From Bog-756 sp963831535 (GTDB lineage: Bacteria; Actinomycetota; Acidimicrobiia; Acidimicrobiales; RAAP-2), in contig CAWHQP010000004.1 in assembly GCA_963831535.1 (NCBI GenBank), positions 186,001-250,000 of the forward strand: a stretch of 64,000 bases of DNA, given 5' to 3'. Numbering within the stretch: the stretch's first letter is position 1; each line of letters opens with the position of its first letter. This document shows, piece by piece, positions 58,236 to 64,000 of the stretch. Below the pieces are notes generated by a model. It saw only the letters and a program-made list of their open reading frames with translations, was not told the DNA's origin and did no database searches. The translations under genes were made by a program, and so were the position numbers.

Positions 58236-59711
58236 TCATGCCGGTTCGGCGATCGACTTGGTCTCGAGGTACTCCTCGAAACCGGCGACGCCGGACTCGC
58301 GCCCCACGCCGGACTGCTTGTACCCCCCAAAGGGCATGTCGGGAGAGAACCACAACCCCCCGTTGATGCCGATGGTCCCGGTGCGGATCCGGTCGGCGAC
58401 GCCGACGGCTCGGTCCCGGTCGGCCGACCACACCGATCCGGACAGACCGTAGGCGGAGTCGTTGGCCAGGGCCACTGCATCGTCGTCCCCGTCGTGGGGG
58501 ATGACCACGAGAACCGGTCCGAAGATCTCCTCGCGGGCCACCCGTGAGGTGTTGGGAAGTCCGACAATGAGGGTCGGCTCGACGAAGAAGCCGCGGTCGA
58601 AGCCGTCAGGGCGGCCGCCGCCGACGACGAAGGCGCCGCCCTCCTCGATGGCGAGCTTGAGATAGCCCTCGACCCGCTCCCGCTGCCGGGCGCTGATCAG
58701 CGGCCCGCAGATGGTGCCAGGGTCGATGGGGTCCCCGGCCGGCAGCTTGCTGAGGACCTTCGCCGTCGACTCGACCGCCTCATCGAACTGCTTCCTCGGG
58801 ACGAGCAGGCGCGTGGTGATGGCGCAGCCCTGGCCGGCATGGGTGCAGACGGTGAAGGCGGCGGTGGCACACGCTCCCCGGAGGTCGGCGTCGTCGAGGA
58901 TGACGAAGGCCGACTTCCCGCCCAGCTCCAAGAACACCTTCTTCAACGATTCGGCTGCCGAGGTCATGACCCGCTTGCCGGTGGCCGTCGAGCCCGTGAA
59001 GCTGATCTGGTCCACCCTCGGGTCACCAGACAACAGGGCGCCGAGCGTGTGTTCGGACGACGGCACGATGTTGACGACCCCCGGCGGGATGTCGGTCTCC
59101 TCGGCGATCATCCGGCCGAGCACCGTGGCACACCATGGAGTGTCCGGGGCCGGCTTGAGCACCACGGTGTTGCCGGCCGCCAAGGCCGGGCCCAGTTTGG
59201 CCAGGTTGATCTGATGGGGAACGTTCCACGGCGTGATGGCCCCCACCACACCGGTGGCCTCCCGGCGCACCCATCGGTGCGACGGGATACCCATGGGAGA
59301 GGCGTCACCCAGATCGGTCTCCCATGCGTAGCCCTCAGCCAGATCGGCCACCCAACCGAGGCCCTCGACCGGCGCGTCAAGTTGGGCCGAGTAGGTGAAG
59401 GAGACGGGCGAGCCCGTCTCGGCCACCGTCATGGCCCGTAGCTCATCGGCGTGGGCCCCGAAGGCGGCCTGCAGTTGGCGTAGCCCCCGCACCCGCGCCG
59501 CCACATCGGTGGACCAGTCGGTTTCATCGAAGGCCCGGCGGGCGGCGGCGATGGCGTCATCGAGGTCCTCGGGTCCACCGTCGGCGACCACCCCGATGGT
59601 CTCCTCGGTGGCGGGGTTGACCACGTCGAAGGTCCGGCCCGACCGTGCCGTCAGGAGCTCCCCGTCGACAAGCAAGCGCTCCTCGCCCACCACCGCATCG
59701 TTCGTCGTCAC
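58236..59711 (-). CDS. Aldehyde dehydrogenase, AldA (Rv0768)-like
   Basis: This 491-residue NAD(P)-dependent aldehyde dehydrogenase has VGAITPWNVPHQINLAKLGP in the coenzyme domain, the catalytic Glu in KKVFLELGGKSAFVILDDAD, the catalytic Cys in HAGQGCAITTRLLVPRKQFD, and the C-terminal MPFGGYKQSGVGRE. The start GTG 59711 overlaps the stop of the dehydrogenase gene (GTGA). From memory the sequence resembles M. tuberculosis Rv0768 (AldA). It could oxidise an aldehyde produced by a P450 or alcohol dehydrogenase step of the same pathway. Confidence 0.93.
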   Translation of the reverse strand: MTTNDAVVGEERLLVDGELLTARSGRTFDVVNPATEETIGVVADGGPEDLDDAIAAARRAFDETDWSTDVAARVRGLRQLQAAFGAHADELRAMTVAETGSPVSFTYSAQLDAPVEGLGWVADLAEGYAWETDLGDASPMGIPSHRWVRREATGVVGAITPWNVPHQINLAKLGPALAAGNTVVLKPAPDTPWCATVLGRMIAEETDIPPGVVNIVPSSEHTLGALLSGDPRVDQISFTGSTATGKRVMTSAAESLKKVFLELGGKSAFVILDDADLRGACATAAFTVCTHAGQGCAITTRLLVPRKQFDEAVESTAKVLSKLPAGDPIDPGTICGPLISARQRERVEGYLKLAIEEGGAFVVGGGRPDGFDRGFFVEPTLIVGLPNTSRVAREEIFGPVLVVIPHDGDDDAVALANDSAYGLSGSVWSADRDRAVGVADRIRTGTIGINGGLWFSPDMPFGGYKQSGVGRESGVAGFEEYLETKSIAEPA

Positions 59712-60606
59712 GTCGACGCTCCTCCCAGTCCGAAGATCTCGTCCGTCCGGCGTTCGGTCATGGCGGCCAGGGGTAGCTCGACATTGAGTGACTCGGCCAG
59801 TTCGAGGGCGGCGGCCAGGTCCTTGTGGGCCAGGGAGGCCCCCGCCTGCATGGCCCCCACCAAGCCAGGGTGGTCGTCCTCGGTGAACGGTGCCACCGTG
59901 GGGCGGAACATGAGGCGGGAGGCACCTCCGACGTGCACGTCGCTGGCCTTCACCACCTCGGCGAGCTTCGACAGGGAGATGCCGGCGGCCTCGGCCAGCT
60001 GCTGGCCTTCGTAGGCGGCCAGCCACGAACCGTAGGTGATGAGGTTCCGGGCCAGCTTGGCGGCCAGGCCGGTGCCGAAGGTACCCATGGTGACCGTCAG
60101 TGAGCTGATGACGTCGGTGACCGGTCGCACCCGCTCGATGACGTCGGGGTCCCCACCGACCATGCAGACCAGGTCGCCGGAAGCGGCGGCGTCCGGGCCG
60201 CCGGTGACCCCACAGTCGAGCACCGCCACGCCGAGGTCGGAGGCTTCGGCTCCGATCTCTTGGACGCACGGTGTCGAGATGGTGCTCACGACGATGAACG
60301 TGGTGGTCTCGTCGGCGGCGGCCAGGCCGCCGTCGGGTCCGGACAGCACGGCTCGCACCTGCTCGTCGTTGACCACCGCCACCACCACCACATCGGACCG
60401 GCGCACCAGGTCCGCCGGGGAGGAGGCCACAGCGGCGGTGTCTGCGTAGGCGGCGGTGGCCTCGGCGCGCACGTCGCATACCACCAGCGGAAGCCCCCGC
60501 GCAACACGCTCTTGGCCACTCCGTCCCCGATGGCCCCGAGGCCGATGACCCCGACGGTGGGGAGGTTGGGGGGTGGATCCCCGTCGGTTGGTCGATCGTT
60601 CGGCAC
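59708..60606 (-). pseudogene. 3-Hydroxyisobutyrate/6-phosphogluconate dehydrogenase-like protein with apparent frameshift
   Basis: Restored, this would be about 299 residues. The Rossmann start TVGVIGLGAIGDGVAKSVLR (about residues 16-35) is in one frame. From LPLVVCDVRAEATAAYADTA on, the protein continues in another frame to the stop at 59708, including FIVVSTISTPCVQEIGAEAS and GTGLAAKLARNLITYGSWLA with the catalytic Lys (NLI/K segment). The shift sits in a run of five C (60494-60498), a typical indel site. It is the first gene of the leftward operon; Rv0770 is its likely counterpart. Start GTG 60606 has GGGGG 7 nt away. Confidence 0.8.
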
Positions 60607-60762
60607 TGGTGATCCCCCTGGTCGTTCGGTGCTATGGGCTGTGGCTGGTGATACTGGCATGGCTGGCATCAGTCCGAGGACTCGAACCGGTCCCCAGCGA
60701 GGTCCTACCGCACCGGTTGGTGGCCGGTGTACCCGGGCGAGCCCTCCCCGTTGCGCTGTACT

Positions 60763-60788
60763 TGGACAGCTGTCCAGACTATAGTCCA
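60763..60788. promoter_or_regulatory. Palindromic operator with -10 boxes on both strands
   Basis: TGGACAGCTGTCCA (60763-60776) is a perfect palindrome, followed directly by the palindrome GACTATAGTC (60777-60786). Three TGGAC/GTCCA half-sites fall at 60763, 60772 and 60784. TATAGT (60780-60785, and also on the minus strand at 60778-60783) is a strong -10. The layout suits a TetR repressor controlling both directions. Confidence 0.6.
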
Positions 60789-60793
60789 AAAGT

Positions 60794-60988
60794 ATGAGCG
60801 ACACCAACGCCCTCGTGACCCTCGGCCCCACCGCCGGCCGCGGGGCACGCCGGTCCGCTCGGGCGCATTCCGCGCCGACCTCCACCCTGACGACCAATAC
60901 CGGGCCCGCCCCGGTCGGGGCGGTCCTCGAGTACGCCTGGTGCCCTCGTGCACGCCGGCACCCCGCACCTGCCGGTACGGTCCGATGA
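60794..60988 (+). CDS. Possible 64-residue leaderless ORF before the TetR gene
   Basis: ATG at 60794 lies 8 nt after the TATAGT box, so a transcript from this promoter could be read from its first AUG. The 64-residue frame starts MSDTNALVTLGPTAGRGARR and is Arg/Ala/Pro-rich, with no family resemblance. It ends 37 nt before the TetR start. It could be a leader or regulatory peptide, but the composition is also that of random high-GC DNA. Confidence 0.2.
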   Translation: MSDTNALVTLGPTAGRGARRSARAHSAPTSTLTTNTGPAPVGAVLEYAWCPRARRHPAPAGTVR

Positions 60989-61025
60989 CGGCAGACCGCA
61001 TTCCGATGGCCGGGCGTGACGGCCG

Positions 61026-61652
61026 ATGAGCGAGCCGATGGCGATCCTCGACGACGGTTCAGCCGGGTTCGAGGCCACCCGACGACGGCTCTCGCCACGC
61101 CAGGCCGAGCTGGTGGCGGAGCTGGTCCGGGCCGCCACCGAGGAGATCGACATGGTGGGCTACGCCGGGCTCACTGTGCGCAGCGTGGCCCGTCGGGCCG
61201 GGGTGGCTCCGGCTACGGCCTACAACTACTTCAGCTCCAAGGACCACCTGCTGGCCGAGGTGCTCTGGCGAGGCCTGCAGTCGCTGCCGCCCGTCGACAC
61301 CGGCCGTGGCCGTTCCGTGCACGACCGGGTGTCCGATGCCGTACGGGCCATGGTGCTGCTGACGACCGAGAGTGCCGCCCTCGTGGACGCGTCCACCCAG
61401 GCCCTGCTGAGCAACAGCGCCGACGTGATGCACCTCCGAGACCGGATTGGGAGCGAGATCCACCACCGCCTGGCCGTCGCCGTCGGCACCGGCGTCGACC
61501 CGATGGTGGTCCGGGTGCTGGAGACCTCGTTCTCCGGTGCGCTGCTGGCGGCCGGCATGGGGCACATGTCCTCGATGGACATCCCCGAGTTCGTGGCCAC
61601 CGCCGCCGACCTGATGATCCGAAGCAACCGACCGGGGCGGAGGACGCGATGA
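61026..61652 (+). CDS. TetR-family transcriptional regulator (Rv0767c-like position)
   Basis: This 208-residue regulator has an N-terminal TetR HTH with GYAGLTVRSVARRAGVAPAT and AYNYFSSKDHLLAEVLWRGL (about residues 45-84), and a C-terminal ligand-binding domain. The ATG at 61026 lies 37 nt past the small ORF, and its stop overlaps the P450 ATG (ATGA). It probably represses the divergent operons through the nearby palindrome and is released by a pathway intermediate; ligand unknown. Confidence 0.88.
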   Translation: MSEPMAILDDGSAGFEATRRRLSPRQAELVAELVRAATEEIDMVGYAGLTVRSVARRAGVAPATAYNYFSSKDHLLAEVLWRGLQSLPPVDTGRGRSVHDRVSDAVRAMVLLTTESAALVDASTQALLSNSADVMHLRDRIGSEIHHRLAVAVGTGVDPMVVRVLETSFSGALLAAGMGHMSSMDIPEFVATAADLMIRSNRPGRRTR

Positions 61653-62848
61653 CCACCGCCGCCGAACCGGTCGTGTACAGCCCCTACGCCTACGAGATCC
61701 ACGAGGACCCCTACCCGGTGTATGCCCGCATGCGGGCCGAGGCACCGGTGTACCGGAACGACGAACTGGACTTCTGGGCCCTCTCCCGCCACGAGGACAT
61801 CCTGGCTGCCTTCCGCAACCTCGACGGCTTCTCCAACGCCCAGGGGGTATCCCTCGAGCCCAGTGCCTTCGGGCCCGACGCCCACAAGTTCATGTCCTTC
61901 CTGGCCCTCGATCCGCCCCGGCACACCCGCATGCGTTCTCTGGTGGGCAAGGGGTTCACGCCCTCCAAGGTGGCCCAGATGGAGGACCACATCCGGTCCA
62001 TCGCCCTCGAACACCTCGAGCCGGCCCTGGACAAGGGGACCTTCGACTTCATCGCCGACTTCGCCGGCAAGCTGCCCATGGACGTAATCTCGGAACTGGT
62101 CGGGGTCCCCCGGGTGGACCGGGCCGAGGTCCGTCGCCTGGCCGACGTCGTCGTCCACCGGGAGGACGGTGTGCTCGACGTGCCGGCGGCCGGGATGGAC
62201 GCGGCCATGGCCCTCGTGGCGTACTACCAGGAGATGGTGGACGAACGACGGCGTAGCCGTCGGGACGATCTCACGTCGGCGCTGCTCGATGCCGAGATCG
62301 ACGGGGACAAGCTGACCGATGAGGAGATCATCGCCTTCTTGTTCTTGATGGTGGTGGCCGGAAACGAGACCACGACCAAGCTGCTCGGCAACGCCTGGTA
62401 CTGGGGCTGGCGGAACCCCGGGGAGCGGGCCAAGCCGTTCGATGATCGCGGGCGGGTGGAGAGCTGGATCGAAGAGACCCTCCGGTACGACACCTCGAGC
62501 CAGATGCTGCTCCGGGTGACGAGAATCCCCATGGAGCTCCACGGGGTCGAGATCCCCGAGGGCAGCCGGGTCCTGCTGCTCGTGGGGTCGGCCAACCGGG
62601 ACGAGTCGGTCTTCCCCGACGCCGACCGGTACGACCTCGACCGCGACACCAGCCGACTGGTCAGCTTCGGCAGTGGTCGGCACTTCTGCATGGGCGCGCC
62701 CATGGCCCGCCTCGAGGCCCGGATCGGACTCCGCGAACTGGTCGACCGGGTGGCCACCTACGAGGTCGACCCCGGAGGCATCCAACGGGTCCACTCCATC
62801 AACGTGCGGGGGCTGGCCGCCATGCCCACCACGGTGGTGTTGCGCTGA
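61649..62848 (+). CDS. Cytochrome P450, CYP123-like
   Basis: This 399-residue P450 has I-helix VVAGNETTTK (about residues 235-244), the ExxR in EETLRYDTSSQ, and the heme-binding FGSGRHFCMGAP with Cys347. The early sequence YSPYAYEIHEDPYPVYARMR and the PMDVISELVGVP segment match, from memory, M. tuberculosis CYP123 (Rv0766c). The ATG at 61649 has GGAGG upstream and overlaps the TetR stop. It needs an external redox partner, none of which is inside the window. Confidence 0.94.
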   Translation: MTTAAEPVVYSPYAYEIHEDPYPVYARMRAEAPVYRNDELDFWALSRHEDILAAFRNLDGFSNAQGVSLEPSAFGPDAHKFMSFLALDPPRHTRMRSLVGKGFTPSKVAQMEDHIRSIALEHLEPALDKGTFDFIADFAGKLPMDVISELVGVPRVDRAEVRRLADVVVHREDGVLDVPAAGMDAAMALVAYYQEMVDERRRSRRDDLTSALLDAEIDGDKLTDEEIIAFLFLMVVAGNETTTKLLGNAWYWGWRNPGERAKPFDDRGRVESWIEETLRYDTSSQMLLRVTRIPMELHGVEIPEGSRVLLLVGSANRDESVFPDADRYDLDRDTSRLVSFGSGRHFCMGAPMARLEARIGLRELVDRVATYEVDPGGIQRVHSINVRGLAAMPTTVVLR

Positions 62849-63648
62849 TGGCCCGATTCGAGGCCAACCCCAAACGGCGTCCGGCGGTGGTGACCGGTGC
62901 CTCGTCGGGCATCGGACAGGCCACGGCCAGGGCGTTGGCCGCTCAGGGGAACCCGGTGGCCCTCGGGGCCCGGCGGGTCGCCGAGTGCGAGGACACCGCC
63001 GCCGCGATCCGTGCCGACGGCGGGGAGGCCGTGGCCATTCACCTGGACCTGGCCGACGGCAACTCCGTGGAGCAGTTCGCCAAGGCCGCGGTCGAAGCCC
63101 TCGGGTCGGTCGAGATCCTGGTGTCCAACGCCGCCCGGAACATCGCCGGTGCGGTCCTCGATACCGACACCGAGGCGTTCGACGGCGTTCTGTCCGTCAA
63201 CCTGAGCGGAACCCACCGTCTGGTGCGGGCCCTGGCCCCGGCCATGACCGAGCGGCGGCGGGGCGACATCGTCTTCGTGACGTCCGACGTGGCCGAACGG
63301 CCCCGGCCATCCATGGCCGCCTACGTCACCTCCAAATGGGGACTCGAGGGTTACGTCCACTCGCTCCAGATGGAGCTGGAGGGGACTGGCGTGCGGGCCA
63401 CCATCGTCCGACCCGGACCCACGCTTACCGGCATGGGGATGGATTGGGATCCCGAGGTGACCGGCCGGGTCATCGAGGAGTGGGCGGCCTGGGGATTCGC
63501 CCGTCATGCCAACTTCATGCACCCGGCCGGCGTGGCCCAGGCCATCGTGGCCGTGGTGGGCCTGCCCCGGGGCACCCACGCCACGGTCATCGAACTGCAG
63601 CCGGAGGCGCCCATCCGAACCCACCCCGACGACGAGGGAGAGCCATGA
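62848..63648 (+). CDS. Short-chain dehydrogenase/reductase, Rv0765c-like
   Basis: This 266-residue SDR has AVVTGASSGIGQATARALAA (about residues 14-33), the catalytic YVTSKWGLEG (YxxxK) and a C-terminal ELQPEAPI segment. The N-terminal MARFEANPKRRPAVVTGASS resembles, from memory, Rv0765c, which lies between CYP123 and CYP51 in M. tuberculosis. Its ATG overlaps the P450 stop by 1 nt (TGATG) and its own stop overlaps the CYP51 start (ATGA). It could oxidise or reduce a sterol or alcohol intermediate. Confidence 0.92.
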   Translation: MARFEANPKRRPAVVTGASSGIGQATARALAAQGNPVALGARRVAECEDTAAAIRADGGEAVAIHLDLADGNSVEQFAKAAVEALGSVEILVSNAARNIAGAVLDTDTEAFDGVLSVNLSGTHRLVRALAPAMTERRRGDIVFVTSDVAERPRPSMAAYVTSKWGLEGYVHSLQMELEGTGVRATIVRPGPTLTGMGMDWDPEVTGRVIEEWAAWGFARHANFMHPAGVAQAIVAVVGLPRGTHATVIELQPEAPIRTHPDDEGEP

Positions 63649-64000
63649 CCATCGCAGTGGACCACAAACGACCACCCCGGGTGTCCGGCGGCGAAGAGGC
63701 CAACGGCCACCTAGAGGAGCTGCGGGTGGACCCGATCGCCCTCATGAACCGGGTGCGAGCCGAGTGCGGCGACGTGGGCGTGTTCCGACTGGCCGATCGG
63801 GACGTAGTGCTGATGACCGGGGCCGGGGCCAACGAGTTCTTCTTCCGGGCTCCCGAGGAGGTCCTCGACCAAGCCGAGGCCTACCCGTTCATGACACCGG
63901 TCTTCGGCGAGGGGGTGGTGTTCGACGCCCCTCCGGAACGTCGGCGGGAGATGCTCCACAACCAGGCCCTCCGGGACAAGTTCATGCGGGGCCACGCCGC
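63645..64000 (+). CDS. cyp51: Cytochrome P450 CYP51 (sterol 14-alpha-demethylase family), 5' part
   Basis: The first 118 residues are visible; the rest lies beyond the window. The segment PPRVSGGEEANGHLEELRVD (about 10-29) and YPFMTPVFGEGVVFDAPPER (about 80-99) are the CYP51 N terminus and the substrate-recognition B-C region, which M. tuberculosis CYP51 has almost identically. The start overlaps the SDR stop by 4 nt. CYP51 enzymes remove the 14-alpha-methyl group of sterols. A ferredoxin gene would be expected next, outside the window. Confidence 0.93.
   Translation, partial: MTIAVDHKRPPRVSGGEEANGHLEELRVDPIALMNRVRAECGDVGVFRLADRDVVLMTGAGANEFFFRAPEEVLDQAEAYPFMTPVFGEGVVFDAPPERRREMLHNQALRDKFMRGHA

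Larger units (their letters stand above)
60607..61025. other. 419-nt control region between the divergent CYP51-locus operons
   Basis: It holds the candidate operator at 60763-60788 and the possible short leaderless frame at 60794-60988, but no recognised gene. Open frames on the other strand overlap these and have no support. Confidence 0.6.

Noticed and set aside
60762..60785. TTGGAC as a -35 box for the TATAGT -10 box
   Set aside because: The spacing is 12 nt, too short; the TTGGAC is better explained as part of the operator palindrome.
1..64000. Mobile elements, prophage, CRISPR arrays
   Set aside because: No transposase, integrase, phage structural gene, direct-repeat array or target-site duplication was seen; the HTH_17 gene at 33018 has no recombinase partner.

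Overview
This is a high-GC, densely packed chromosomal window with little spacer DNA, many 4-nt ATGA/GTGA gene overlaps and frequent GTG or TTG starts. The gene families point to Actinomycetota outside the classical mycobacteria and streptomycetes, most likely Acidimicrobiia. The evidence is a BldD-type regulator, a class E-like sortase with an LAxTG substrate, an F420-type LLM oxidoreductase, secreted YWLVASDGG repeats, and a CYP51/CYP123 locus of mycobacterial type. The taxonomic placement is inference. No insertion sequence, prophage or CRISPR array was seen.

Layout. 1-9.5 kb: the end of a secreted glycine-rich repeat protein, an ABC-2 exporter operon, a divergent ECF sigma/anti-sigma pair, a lipoprotein, a methyltransferase and tRNA-Asn. 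9.5-24.6 kb: a leftward housekeeping block (rpoD, dnaG, ppdK, a sortase and its substrate, glyQS, hemW, photolyase, recO, a small membrane protein, uppS). 24.7-28.7 kb: a rightward insert (TSUP permease, DinG-like helicase, glycosyltransferase) that separates recO from era. 28.8-37.2 kb: one long leftward run hrcA-dnaJ-rsmE-bldD-HTH-HIT-phoH-ybeY-hlyC/corC-era headed by a CIRCE element. 37.3-39.4 kb: a DtxR-type regulator, a small acidic protein and a PAP2-like membrane protein. 39.4-50.4 kb: a surface-glycan cluster with six glycosyltransferases, an unusual tandem alpha/beta-hydrolase and a Wzm/Wzt-type exporter. 50.4-54.4 kb: lepA, rpsT and an orphan solute-binding protein.

54.5-64 kb is the most distinctive region. 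Two divergent operons face each other across a palindromic control region. Leftward: a 3-hydroxyisobutyrate-dehydrogenase-like protein, aldehyde dehydrogenase, CMD-family protein, SDR, enoyl-CoA hydratase, LLM oxidoreductase and thioesterase. Rightward: TetR, a CYP123-like P450, an SDR and CYP51, the last cut by the window edge. From memory of the H37Rv annotation, this matches the M. tuberculosis cyp51 locus Rv0764c-Rv0771 gene by gene, with additional beta-oxidation-like genes. It suggests a conserved oxidative pathway on a sterol or isoprenoid substrate. Two genes of the leftward operon carry apparent frameshifts.

Many genes that head transcription units show a TANNNT-like -10 box 6-8 nt before the start codon and no Shine-Dalgarno, which indicates widespread leaderless mRNAs. 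Genes inside operons rely on overlapping stops and starts.
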